Assembly: GCF_018704065.1 (NCBI RefSeq)
Contig: NZ_JAGUQP010000005.1
Location: 38,035-102,034 of the forward strand
DNA: 64,000 nucleotides
Direction: 5' to 3'
Source: Desulfovulcanus ferrireducens
GTDB lineage: Bacteria > Desulfobacterota > Desulfovibrionia > Desulfovibrionales > Desulfonatronovibrionaceae
The translations under genes were made by a program, and so were the position numbers. Under the pieces are notes generated by a model. The model saw only the letters and a list, made by a program, of their open reading frames with translations. It searched no databases and was not told the DNA's origin. Below, piece after piece: positions 40,598-49,592 of this stretch. The first letter of the stretch is position 1. Each line of letters begins with the position of its first letter.

Positions 40598-40664
40598 TCA
40601 TCTTTCCGGAGATTTTCAATAACGTCCCAGATTTTGGTGAGGTCCAAACTAGTTTTGCGATATC

Positions 40665-41120
40665 TTATGTAAATTTTCTAAGACAAATCAGTTGTGTTTT
40701 TTGCCAACCACACTTTTCATAGAATTTTAGTGCTGGTACGTTGTTTTTATCAGCTAATAATTGAAGCCTGGTCATACCTTGGAGTTTTCCCCACTTTTCA
40801 ATGGAAGCAAGTAAGGTTTTACCAATACCTCTACCTGAATACTTTTTCTTGATAACCATATCTTCGATTAACCCCACAATTCCACCTTCAGCTGTAGAAG
40901 TTAGGGTTTGGATAGAGCACATAGCAACCACTTCATTATTAATAGTGGCGACCATGACACGGCCTTTTTCACTACTAAGCAGTTTTACCAGTCCTTTGCG
41001 TTGCTTTGTTTCGTTGAAGACGAAGTCTTCTTCAATAGAAAATAGTTCTTTTAGAAGTGGTAAAAGAGAATCTATGTCATCTAAAGTAGCTGGTCTAATG
41101 GAAACTTCTTGATTGTTCAT
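40665..41120 (-). CDS. GNAT-family N-acetyltransferase
   Basis: This 151-aa protein transfers an acetyl group from acetyl-CoA to an unknown amine. It begins VSIRPATLDDIDSLLPLLKE. The acetyl-CoA binding motif A is IEDMVIKKKYSGRGIGKTLL (R/Q-x-x-G-x-G/A as RGIGKT), followed by LQLLADKNNVPALKFYEKCG. GAAGAAGGGATAATCA precedes the ATG on the - strand. The gene stands alone between two noncoding gaps, which suggests acquisition as a single unit. The substrate cannot be deduced. Confidence 0.88.
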   Translation of the reverse strand: MNNQEVSIRPATLDDIDSLLPLLKELFSIEEDFVFNETKQRKGLVKLLSSEKGRVMVATINNEVVAMCSIQTLTSTAEGGIVGLIEDMVIKKKYSGRGIGKTLLASIEKWGKLQGMTRLQLLADKNNVPALKFYEKCGWQKTQLICLRKFT

Positions 41121-41499
41121 TGATTATCCCTTCTTCATTTCTAAATGAATATTGTTGGTGAGATTGTTGTATTGGGCCTAACATGTGGCGAGATGGGCCA
41201 TTTCGTAGCCCACGTCTCAAGGTGCGAGGCGAATATCGTGGTTAATAAATTGGGCTGACAGTCCATTTACAACCGCAGGCTTCTGGTTAGTTATTATGTT
41301 AGTAAATATTACCTTCTATTTTTTGACAAGTTACAGTGCCTACAGGTTGAAGTCAATGAGAGTGCAAAATTGAGACTACGGTGTTAAGTTTTGTGGCAGT
41401 ATGTTTATGGTCTTGCGGGATATATGAATGGGTGGCTGATAAAGAGCAGCATTAAACTTATGCTCAGTGGAGTTTTAAGGCTGATTGTAAAACACATTT
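41121..41499. other. Intergenic region with structured segment (379 bases)
   Basis: No gene is visible. Positions 41170-41300 are more GC-rich and self-complementary: GGGCC...GGCCC-type pairs and AGCCCA/TGGGCT recur. They are bounded by GCCTAAC on the left and GTTAGTTATT on the right, loosely like an integron attC site. The rest is AT-rich with no recognisable motif. Confidence 0.3.
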
Positions 41500-42522
41500 T
41501 TACCCTGAAAACAGAATAGAATTGGGTTTGGGGGCTAGCTGAGGACAGGGGGTAAAGGTTTTTTCAATATATTTAATTATATTCTCTTTTGTTTGCACTT
41601 TCATAAATCCATTCAGTATGGAATTGCCAAAGACAAAATTAGCGCAAAAATAGAGGGCGAATTTTTTAAAGAGCTTAATGGCTCGTGTAGGCTCAAAATA
41701 GGTCCACAAAAGTTCAACCATTTTTAAGGCAACTTGCGGATAAAGCTCAGGGTAAGGTTCAAACCCTTCGGTCATCTCGGCAAAAATCCATGGTTTGGCT
41801 ATAGCCATTCTGCCCAGGGCAATTCCGGCACAGTTTGTTGTGTCCAGCATCCGGGCACAGTCCTCAGGGCTAAACACGTTGCCATTACCAAAAACGGGGA
41901 TGGAGACAGCCTTCTGCACTTTCTTTATGTACTCCCATTTGGGTGGACGTGAGCGGCGATCAGGGGCTACGCGGGGATGAAAAATTAAGGCATCCACCCC
42001 GGCCTGTTCAAACTCCTGGGCAAGCCTTATGGCTGGTTCCGGTTTATCTTCCCAACCTGTGCGATACTTAATGATTAAAGGACAGGATACCGCCTCTCTG
42101 ATAGACCTGACAATGGACAGGGCAAGCCCGGGGTCTTTTAACAAAGCTGCCCCTGCATTTTTATGGCAAATGCCGGCCACAGAACAGCCCATATTCACAT
42201 CTACCCCAAAAAGACCTTCACTTTCAATGCGCACGGCGGCTCTGGTCATCACTTCTGGCTCTGATCCATATATCTGACAGACGAGGTGTACTGCCTCTGA
42301 GTCACGCCAGGAAAACACAGGTGATTTATAGCGGTTCTCATGGGGCAGGGCCCTGGCATTGCACATTTCAGTATAGGTCAGGCCATAGCCGCCAAAATCA
42401 TCCAGGATTTCTCTAAAGGCTATGTGCGTTAGACCGGCCATAGGTGCTAAAATGACTCTCTTAGCTATTTCCTTCCGGCCGATTTTTAAGGGAGTGTTTA
42501 GAAAAGATTTTAATGAGTTCAT
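41500..42522 (-). CDS. dus: tRNA-dihydrouridine synthase
   Basis: This FMN-dependent reductase converts uridines to dihydrouridine in tRNA D-loops. The 340-aa protein has VILAPMAGLTHIAFREI, QIYGSEPEVMTRAA, the catalytic-Cys segment VDVNMGCSVAGICHKNAGAA, KYRTGWEDKPEPA, FHPRVAPDRRSRPPKWEYI and GNGNVFSPEDC. Family members usually read NxGCP with a basic residue nearby; here the Pro is Ser. The subclass (DusB-like or other) is not certain. It is a monocistronic - strand gene with large gaps on both sides. Confidence 0.9.
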   Translation of the reverse strand: MNSLKSFLNTPLKIGRKEIAKRVILAPMAGLTHIAFREILDDFGGYGLTYTEMCNARALPHENRYKSPVFSWRDSEAVHLVCQIYGSEPEVMTRAAVRIESEGLFGVDVNMGCSVAGICHKNAGAALLKDPGLALSIVRSIREAVSCPLIIKYRTGWEDKPEPAIRLAQEFEQAGVDALIFHPRVAPDRRSRPPKWEYIKKVQKAVSIPVFGNGNVFSPEDCARMLDTTNCAGIALGRMAIAKPWIFAEMTEGFEPYPELYPQVALKMVELLWTYFEPTRAIKLFKKFALYFCANFVFGNSILNGFMKVQTKENIIKYIEKTFTPCPQLAPKPNSILFSG

Positions 42523-43170
42523 ACTGAAGGCTAAAAGATTAAGAGGTGCAAAGCTAAACAGAAAAGCTACCTCTTAGCCTTTTTATCGTCAATGGTCATA
42601 TGTTGCTAGAGCTTTGGGGCATAACTGGAAAAAATAACAAAATCAAGGAGATGACGAAGCGAGATGGGCTAAGTTTTAGCCACAAATCCCTTATTTTTGC
42701 TTTTTTACCAAGCAGATTATCAATTTTTTAGGCTTCTGGTTTAGTCACTTTTCTGTTGTATTACAGCAGAACCCCAACTGATGATTTTTTCTACTGATAC
42801 TGATTGTTCGCAAGAGAATTGATCTAAATCTATCATCAAGTAAGGCTTGTTGTGCTTCTCAGCATATTCAAGGTCAGGGCTGTTCCTCCGGTAGGAGGGC
42901 TATCCCAAAACGTCAGATACACTGTAAGACTACACAGATGACATGGTGGGAATGAAGTTGTCGTGCTTAAGCCTGCCACCCTTAACAGTTACGGGCGAAG
43001 TATGACTCATAGTTAATCAATGCTTGAATCTTGATTTGATGTCCCACGGTTAACTTGGGGTCACCGTCGATATTGCACTTCTCGAAGGCTTTGCTGGCGT
43101 TGGCTGAGGGCTGTGCCAGAGGCAAGGAAAGTTAGACGGGGCTTGTGGCGTGATGAGTGAGTTCCCGCTA
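42523..43170. other. Intergenic region (648 bases) with possible gene remnant
   Basis: No intact gene is seen. On the - strand, 42982-43131 is an open 49-codon stretch without ATG. It reads like the end of a protein (KAFEKCNIDGDPKLTVGHQI near its middle) and ends ESYFARNC. CCTCCGGTAGGAGG near 42890 is a small hairpin. The stretch separates the R-M island from dus and may be debris from the island's insertion. Confidence 0.35.
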
Positions 43171-43980
43171 TCAGTAATTACTTACAATAACTTCTTTTAT
43201 TTTGCCTCGCCCATTACTCTTACAATTAACAGCCCTATTGGCATAAACAGTGTGAATATTATATTCCTTATACAAATTCAACACAAATTCAGTATATGAA
43301 TTAGATAGCATCCATAAAACGCCTTTATCAGTTAACTTATCGCATACTTCTTTTAGTATAAATTGCATATCTACATCAAAACCGTTTTGTGTGTAGGCAG
43401 TAAAGTTTGACGTGGCATTAAGAGGGACATAAGGAGGATCAAAGTATACAAAATCTTTCGGATTGGCAAAATCAAGGACAATAGAAAAGTCAGCATTCAC
43501 AATTTCAGTTTTTTGCAAAGCTTGGCTGCACGCTCTAAGATTTTCAGCATCACAAATTTTAGGATTTTTATATTTTCCAAAAGGGACGTTAAACTGACCC
43601 TTGCTATTTACCCGATAGAGCCCATTGTAACATGTCTTATTAAGATAAATGAACCTGGCCGCTTTTTGTAGTGCTGGCAATCTGTGGTAATCAGGTTTTC
43701 TGTCCATGTCTCTGGTTTGGTAATAACAAGTCTTTGTATTTTTATATTTGGAAAGCTCTTTAATAAGTTTCTCAACATAGTCCCTGACTATTTTATATAC
43801 ATTAATTAATTCTGAATTAAGGTCAGCAATAAAAGCTTTTTCTGGTTTTAAAGCAAAAAATAAGGCTCCCCCGCCAACAAAAGGTTCAAAATATCTGTTA
43901 TAGGAGCTGGGCAAACGTTTTTGTAATTCGTCCGCAAGCTGTCTTTTTCCGCCTACCCATTTGATGAACGGTTTACACAT
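43171..43980 (-). CDS. Dam-type DNA adenine-N6 methyltransferase (D12 class)
   Basis: The 269-aa protein is an alpha-class adenine methylase. FIKWVGGKRQLADELQKRLP is at the N-terminus, FVGGGALFFAL is the SAM-binding FxGxG motif (about residues 34-44), and VYFDPPYVPLNATSNFTAY holds the catalytic DPPY (about 178-181). GATC-type specificity is typical of the family but not provable here. AAAAGGAATATAAAAA precedes the ATG. An in-frame 29-codon ORF ends one codon before this ATG. It is the last gene of the mod-res-dam group. Confidence 0.92.
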   Translation of the reverse strand: MCKPFIKWVGGKRQLADELQKRLPSSYNRYFEPFVGGGALFFALKPEKAFIADLNSELINVYKIVRDYVEKLIKELSKYKNTKTCYYQTRDMDRKPDYHRLPALQKAARFIYLNKTCYNGLYRVNSKGQFNVPFGKYKNPKICDAENLRACSQALQKTEIVNADFSIVLDFANPKDFVYFDPPYVPLNATSNFTAYTQNGFDVDMQFILKEVCDKLTDKGVLWMLSNSYTEFVLNLYKEYNIHTVYANRAVNCKSNGRGKIKEVIVSNY

Positions 43981-43983
43981 TTT

Positions 43984-44073
43984 TTATATTCCTTTTACCT
44001 CAACTCCATTGCCCTGTTTCAGGGCAAAGAACTGGTAATTCCATGGGATAAGTCTCAGTTTCAGCTCAGACAT
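43984..44073 (-). CDS. 29-aa ORF between res and dam, same frame as dam
   Basis: ATG at 44073 overlaps the end of the helicase gene by 13 bases. The ORF encodes MSELKLRLIPWNYQFFALKQ and ends GNGVEVKGI. TAA (43986-43984) is followed by one codon and then the dam ATG in the same frame. It could be a coupling peptide, or the start of a longer dam-linked protein broken by a stop codon. TGCCCTG/CAGGGCA (44010-44026) forms a small hairpin inside it. I recognise no family. Confidence 0.45.
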   Translation of the reverse strand: MSELKLRLIPWNYQFFALKQGNGVEVKGI

Positions 44074-46562
44074 TCGCAGGCACAGGAACTATACGCATTG
44101 CTTTTTTTGAAATTGTAGAATTTGCGACAGTATCTTTTCAACAGGTCTGCTGCAATCTCCTGCCATAACTGTACCTTCTCAAAACTCGTAAACTCCAACA
44201 TGTGCTCAGGAATAAACAAGTCATACCAATCGTTTTGAGAAAGCAGCTCCCGAATTGAATCACGGCTGATTTCAAGATTGTACATGGCATTCTGTTTTTT
44301 GAAGTGAAGCAATTCCATGTAGAGCCGGTCGTAATCAAGAAACTTGAGATTTTCAGGCTTCAGGTAAGTGGGTTCAAGTGTATTACCCTCGTCCGAATGC
44401 AGAGCGTGCCGCTTCGTCTTGCTGTCCAGTCGGCCATACCAATCAGCCGATACTTTAGTCCGAATATTTTCACAGCGATGAAGGTTCGCTTTTACTTCCT
44501 TTTTGAAATCCGCCATATCTTTTTGAGGCAGGATAATTTTCTGCTCAGTCCGGGCCAGGTTTTTGATTGTTGGGAGAGAATTGGCTTCTATCTTCTTTTC
44601 AGATAGCATATCTTCTTCATCGATATATTCATTGAACGCTTGCATATAGTCGGCTCGTATCCCGAACACATTCAATGTCTCAAGTTCTTCGATAAACTCT
44701 GGATGTTCAACATCAGGTATATGCCTGCTTCGCTTCAGACAGAAGTTCAAACCTTTCAGACGTACCCCGCGACCGAAAAGCTGTATGATCTGGGAACCTT
44801 CTTTGCGGCCTACGTTAATCAAACCCATGCAGCTCACCCGCCAGCAGCTCCAACCTTCCGTAAATTTTTTTGCTCCAATCAGAAGCCGGATTTTACTGTT
44901 ATGGGACTTGATATTGTCAAAGAGGGAAACAGAAAATTGCTGTTCAGAGCAGACAATAGTTTTCCCGTGCTGCTCCTGAAGCAAATTCCAGAGTTTTTTT
45001 GGCTCTCCCACATTGATGACCCCAAAATACTCGCCCCCTTCGCCCACGCGTAGCCCTATTTCATTGCCGCTGCCCTCGAGATAAACAGCATGTAAAAGGC
45101 CGCGTCCGGCTGTATTGAAAACAACACGAAGAATATCCCGGAAAAGACGCGTGGCCGAATCAGGTTCGGTAGGTGAAAACAGCTTTCGGACATAGTTAAA
45201 CGCATTACGGAAAACCAGTCCTTCACTGTCGTACAATTCGTCCAGCTGGCGAAGCAGCAGAACAAGGTGGTGAATGCTGGTCTGCTCATCGGTCACGAAG
45301 TCCGCAAAGAAGCGAAGAGCAGTGACCACATCGGTGTCATGGGTTTGCCGGCGGTGTCCGGTTACAGAACCACCCACAAATACCATCAATGGGTCATCAA
45401 CCAGATAGGAAACGTATTTGCGGTGGTTGTCCCGGTACAGACGGCATTGTTGGTAAAAACGAAGCAGGCAGGCTGTAAGATACAGCTTGTGAAGCTCATC
45501 CTGACTGGCGCTGCCATCCTGGCTAAAGTTCAGAATATGAAAATCCTTCCCATAACCATCACCGAAGAAGAACTTGTATGAGTAGTCAAAGAGGATGCTC
45601 TTGGCATAAAGCTGGCTCATCTCTTTTTGTTTCGCACCTGAAAGAGCGTTAACGGATTGGCCGAAAGTAGCGGAATATTCAAAAGAAAAGCCTTCGGCGC
45701 AGAGCTGCTGGCGTTTGTTGAACCATTCGTCTCCCCCAGAACCACGGTGACCTTCGTCAACCATGACTACATTATTCCGTGAGAATTGTTCTACGGCTAC
45801 AGTACTAACGCCGGTTTTTTCTTTTAGTTTTGTAATTTCAATAATCTCAACAAGAAAAAGATTATGCCGGTTCTGGTCCGGCTTATAGCGCATAGCAGGG
45901 ATGCCAGATAGACTGAACTCGTCAATGTGCTGATTGGTAAGTCCTTCATTAGGTGTGATGAGTAGATACTTGTTGAGGAAGCGAGTCAATTTGCGTTTTT
46001 CGAGGTAATGTTTCAATTGAAGAATATTACAGTGCATGATCAGAGTCTTACCGCCGCCGGTGGCAATCCAGAAGGCAAGTTTTGTTAAATCCTGTTCAGT
46101 GTATAGTTGAATCCGGTCTGACGCAGCCCCGCGTTCAGTGAAACGATGGTTGAAGGTTTTGCGGAACGTATTAAGTTCATCCAGGAGCGTTGTTGTCTGC
46201 TGTTGTTTGTCACGGGTCCAACGGTCCAGGTAGTATTCCGTGAAGAGTAGGGCCAGATACTGAAAGTAAAGCGGAAAAATATCGCGATGCTCTTTGAACC
46301 TTCGATTTTTTGTGATGGCTTGCCAATGTTCAAAAATGTTCCGGTCGTATTCCATCAGGAGGTCGTTGGTGAGCGCGCGTTTTTCAGGCAGGCACACCTC
46401 CAGCTGTCGGCGGAAGTAAAAGACATTCTGCTCGTCCCAGCCGTTTTTTTCATTCCGGAGAACCCGGCTGAGGTGCTTCATCCCATGTTTGGTGTCATTG
46501 TAGCCCAGTTGTCTGAAAAGCCATTCGTTCAGCACCAGGCGTTTATCGAGTTTCACAGCCAT
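44061..46562 (-). CDS. res: Type III restriction-like DEAD/DEAH helicase, C-terminus apparently missing
   Basis: The 833-aa protein is the Res-like partner of the upstream methyltransferase. Superfamily 2 motifs are present: LAFWIATGGGKTLIM (Walker A, near residue 170), VVMVDEGHRGSGGDEWF (DExH-like, near 268) and QIIQLFGRGVRLKGLNF (motif VI, near 595). Relatives I know of continue past the LLKRYCRKFYNFKK segment into a PD-(D/E)xK nuclease domain. Here the protein ends 15 residues later in a Ser/Cys-rich tail (SNAYSSCACECLS), so the nuclease domain seems lost. It starts 12 bases after mod with AAGGAG. Confidence 0.8.
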   Translation of the reverse strand: MAVKLDKRLVLNEWLFRQLGYNDTKHGMKHLSRVLRNEKNGWDEQNVFYFRRQLEVCLPEKRALTNDLLMEYDRNIFEHWQAITKNRRFKEHRDIFPLYFQYLALLFTEYYLDRWTRDKQQQTTTLLDELNTFRKTFNHRFTERGAASDRIQLYTEQDLTKLAFWIATGGGKTLIMHCNILQLKHYLEKRKLTRFLNKYLLITPNEGLTNQHIDEFSLSGIPAMRYKPDQNRHNLFLVEIIEITKLKEKTGVSTVAVEQFSRNNVVMVDEGHRGSGGDEWFNKRQQLCAEGFSFEYSATFGQSVNALSGAKQKEMSQLYAKSILFDYSYKFFFGDGYGKDFHILNFSQDGSASQDELHKLYLTACLLRFYQQCRLYRDNHRKYVSYLVDDPLMVFVGGSVTGHRRQTHDTDVVTALRFFADFVTDEQTSIHHLVLLLRQLDELYDSEGLVFRNAFNYVRKLFSPTEPDSATRLFRDILRVVFNTAGRGLLHAVYLEGSGNEIGLRVGEGGEYFGVINVGEPKKLWNLLQEQHGKTIVCSEQQFSVSLFDNIKSHNSKIRLLIGAKKFTEGWSCWRVSCMGLINVGRKEGSQIIQLFGRGVRLKGLNFCLKRSRHIPDVEHPEFIEELETLNVFGIRADYMQAFNEYIDEEDMLSEKKIEANSLPTIKNLARTEQKIILPQKDMADFKKEVKANLHRCENIRTKVSADWYGRLDSKTKRHALHSDEGNTLEPTYLKPENLKFLDYDRLYMELLHFKKQNAMYNLEISRDSIRELLSQNDWYDLFIPEHMLEFTSFEKVQLWQEIAADLLKRYCRKFYNFKKSNAYSSCACECLS

Positions 46563-46574
46563 AGTGCTTTCTCC

Positions 46575-49500
46575 TTACAGGCTTTCCACATCAAACATCA
46601 GGTTAAGAAATACTTCTTCGGTGAGCATGATCTTATTGTGCGGATCATTCAGTGTGGTGTCGCCGTTGATATAGATCGCTTGGTATTCAGTATCCGCCGG
46701 GTTAATGCGAAGAGTTCCGGAAACGAATTCTTCCAGGGCGGCGTTGTTCTTCTCCTTCACATTCCGCCAAATGACCAGCACGGTTTCTCCCGCCGGGTTT
46801 TCACCCTCGATGGTCAGGAAGCCGTCCTTTATGCGCACTTTCCGTACCCGTAACCCCAGCAGGTAGTTGAAAGTGTCGGGCAAATCTATTCTTTTCGGTT
46901 CCGCCTTCCCTGTTTCGCGAGTGTAGATTTTTAGCATGCAGTTGAACGGATCTTCAAAATGGTCAAGCTTGAGGAGTGAGCCGCGGGTCTCCACATCCAG
47001 CATGTAATGAAGCAAGTACTCTTCCTGCACTTCTTCCATGAGGCCCAGTAGGTCTACTTGTCGGTCTTCAAACTCTAGATTGTTTAGGGTGTCTTCGTAG
47101 CTCTCCAGGCGGATATATTTGAAGCAGTGACTTACGCCTGTCTCTGGCGCGGTTGGTTTACCGTCTAACCAATCCTTTGAGTAAATGACTTTTTGAATAC
47201 GCGGCTTGAGCACCGTGTCAAAATAGTCACCCATCTCCACAAGGATATACTTCCGTTTCCCGCCATCCTCGCGGTTGAGATTGACAACTGCATGGCCGGT
47301 TGTGCCGGAACCGGCAAAGTAGTCGAGAATAAAGTCAGTTGAATGGTGAGTGGTTGGCAAACCAATAAGATATTGGAGCATTTTTACTGGTTTAGGTCTG
47401 CCGAATATCTCCTTACCAAACATTGAGGCAAGGCTAGCAGTGGCATTGGAGACAGTCCCGAATTTAGGAAGTAATGTACTTGGAGTGATGCGAGTTCTTT
47501 TTTTGGTAATTTTAAGTTTGCCAGTTCTAGTGAAGAAAAAACCTGTAACTTCCTGGCCTTTAGAATCGTAAACAGGTCTGTTTCCATAGAAAAATTGCTC
47601 CATTTGTTTCTTCTGGGTCCAACCAGCCTTTAATGTTACAGGATACTTTAATTTTCCAGCTTCACATACCATCCTCCCCCTCACCAAAGTAACTTTTTCC
47701 ATACCACCCCAAGTCCCTGAAAGATCAACTCCATCATCAGCTAACCACGGCACACCTGCTGGAAAATCAAATTCACTCTCAGGATTTGCTCTTGATATTT
47801 TTTTCATAGCGCCGGCTTCAATTTTTCCGTCGCCTCCTTCAAAATTATCTAACTCGTTGCTGGGAATAAGAGAATAGACTTGAACATATTCATGATAAGG
47901 TGAGAACAAACCGTTCTGTTGGCTATGTTGAGTGTTCCAGATCAACTCGGCAACAAAGGAGTTCGGACCAAGAACAGTATTAGCCACATGTCTCAATGTT
48001 GCGACCTCATGCTCATCGATACTGATAAATAAAAGTCCGGTTGAGTGTTGTAACCTGGAGGATAATGAAAGACGATCACTGAGCAATGTTGCCCATGATG
48101 AGTGTTTATAGCCATCCTTGTAACGGAAGTCGTCTTTTTTTGTATTATATGGCGGATCAATATAAATACACTTCACCTGTTCCCGGTATCGTTTCTGCAA
48201 CAGATTTAAGGCCTGAAAGTTTTCCGAGTGGATCAGCAGACCGTCGATTTGTTCGTCTATATCTTCAATAGAGGCAAGTAGTTTGTATTTGAATTTTTCC
48301 GGGTAGAAGGCTGTATCGAGCACCATATATTGCTTTTCTTTAAGCAACTCCGGAGATGGCGTTTCAGCTTTTCCGATAAAGCCAAGTTTACGCCATTCTT
48401 CCCACTGCCGCTCGTTTTCTACAATCACGGGATAAAGTTCCTCTGGCACTCTATCCAGAGTTATGCAGTAGTTTGTTTCCACAACAAATTTCTTTTTCAG
48501 CCACAGTTTTTTTTGGAAATCCTCGAACTGGGCCAAAAAATCGATCAAATCCTTTGCCACGGCACGGATTGCCTTGATCTTACGGATTTCACCTTCCAGA
48601 TAGTTTGCTGGGCGGTTGTCCACGTCATCCAGGTACATCACTTCGTTTTTAATGTAGAAATCCAGCTCCTGCCTTAAAAATCCGCCAAGATCTTTGTGGA
48701 TAAAATAGTCGCCTGTGTTTTTCTTTGTGAAGTTCTGCAAATGTTTTTGAAGAATCGTCCTGGTATTCTTGCCGGTGTATGTTTGATCATCGGCCCATAG
48801 ACTTTTCTTCCACCTCGCAGGTATTTTAGCCTCGATAGCAGCTTCAAGTCTCTCTATTACCTGTTTTGCTGTTGGTTTACGGTCAAAAATTTTAAAATGA
48901 AACGGAATGACCAGCGTGTCATCTGTGGTTTCAATGTCTGCTTCTTCATCAAGGACGAAGGCCCTTACAGCCTTGTTATTGTTTTGAACCGCATCCATGC
49001 GCGTTAGTTTAAATTTTACTCGGAGCTTGTGGCCCTTTTCCTCTATGGTGAAGGTGTAGTCTTTCAGGTCTTCCGAGGACTTGATGTAATATTGATCTTT
49101 GTTGGCCCAATGGAGTATGATTTCCTCCCCGTTGTAAGGAATGGCGTATTTTTGCTTGTTGCTGTAGCGCCGAAGCGACATGAAATCGCCGCTTTCATAA
49201 TAGCGGCTGAAGAACTCATAGAGATGAGAATAGACTTCGGCTTCCAGACGGTTGGCATCAACAGACTGTTGAGCTGACTCAAACCGTTCCATGTATTGCT
49301 TCCCAAGAGGGAGGGATTGCCGCTTTTTCGCAAGTGCTCCGTCAGGTTCAAAAGCATCAACGCCGAACGAAGATCCACACTGTTGGCGCACCTCCTTGAG
49401 TTTGTCCTGAGCGTTGTTTTGAGCCAGATCGCTTAAAACTTGTCTAACTTTTTCCGGTAGTCGTTTATGCAAGTATTCATGAATTTGCTTATGTTTCTTC

Positions 49501-49592
49501 TTTATGATCCGGTGAATGCCAAAATCCAGGTTTGCCTTGTCGAGCTCAAAAAGTTCCTCCAGCTTGGCGACAAGTTCATCGAATTTATTCAT
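46575..49592 (-). CDS. mod: Type III-like site-specific DNA adenine methyltransferase
   Basis: The 1005-aa protein has a long N-terminal region beginning NKFDELVAKLEELFELDKAN, with LDFGIHRIIKKKHKQIHEYL. The methyltransferase core has CIYIDPPYNTKKDDFRYKDG (DPPY near residue 479) and, later, FILDYFAGSGTTGHAVVNLN (FxGxG near 758). DPPY before FxGxG is the beta-class order of type III Mod proteins, with the target recognition region between. LLFISIDEHEVATLRHVAN is also typical. It is the first gene of the island. Specificity is unknown. Confidence 0.88.
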   Translation of the reverse strand: MNKFDELVAKLEELFELDKANLDFGIHRIIKKKHKQIHEYLHKRLPEKVRQVLSDLAQNNAQDKLKEVRQQCGSSFGVDAFEPDGALAKKRQSLPLGKQYMERFESAQQSVDANRLEAEVYSHLYEFFSRYYESGDFMSLRRYSNKQKYAIPYNGEEIILHWANKDQYYIKSSEDLKDYTFTIEEKGHKLRVKFKLTRMDAVQNNNKAVRAFVLDEEADIETTDDTLVIPFHFKIFDRKPTAKQVIERLEAAIEAKIPARWKKSLWADDQTYTGKNTRTILQKHLQNFTKKNTGDYFIHKDLGGFLRQELDFYIKNEVMYLDDVDNRPANYLEGEIRKIKAIRAVAKDLIDFLAQFEDFQKKLWLKKKFVVETNYCITLDRVPEELYPVIVENERQWEEWRKLGFIGKAETPSPELLKEKQYMVLDTAFYPEKFKYKLLASIEDIDEQIDGLLIHSENFQALNLLQKRYREQVKCIYIDPPYNTKKDDFRYKDGYKHSSWATLLSDRLSLSSRLQHSTGLLFISIDEHEVATLRHVANTVLGPNSFVAELIWNTQHSQQNGLFSPYHEYVQVYSLIPSNELDNFEGGDGKIEAGAMKKISRANPESEFDFPAGVPWLADDGVDLSGTWGGMEKVTLVRGRMVCEAGKLKYPVTLKAGWTQKKQMEQFFYGNRPVYDSKGQEVTGFFFTRTGKLKITKKRTRITPSTLLPKFGTVSNATASLASMFGKEIFGRPKPVKMLQYLIGLPTTHHSTDFILDYFAGSGTTGHAVVNLNREDGGKRKYILVEMGDYFDTVLKPRIQKVIYSKDWLDGKPTAPETGVSHCFKYIRLESYEDTLNNLEFEDRQVDLLGLMEEVQEEYLLHYMLDVETRGSLLKLDHFEDPFNCMLKIYTRETGKAEPKRIDLPDTFNYLLGLRVRKVRIKDGFLTIEGENPAGETVLVIWRNVKEKNNAALEEFVSGTLRINPADTEYQAIYINGDTTLNDPHNKIMLTEEVFLNLMFDVESL

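Larger units (their letters stand above)
40265..40664. other. Intergenic region with hairpin and repeat (400 bases)
   Basis: The gap holds a strong multi-part hairpin (40343-40419) and a ~47-bp repeat shared with 55350-55396 in the opposite orientation. Short ORFs here lack ribosome binding sites and family likeness, so I see no gene. Confidence 0.5.

Noticed and set aside
42885-42905. CCTCC-GGTA-GGAGG hairpin as a terminator for dus or dam
   Set aside because: There is no T-run in either direction and it is far from both gene ends.
46287-46853. 188-aa ORF opposite the res/mod junction
   Set aside because: It spans two certain - strand genes and has no start signal or family likeness.
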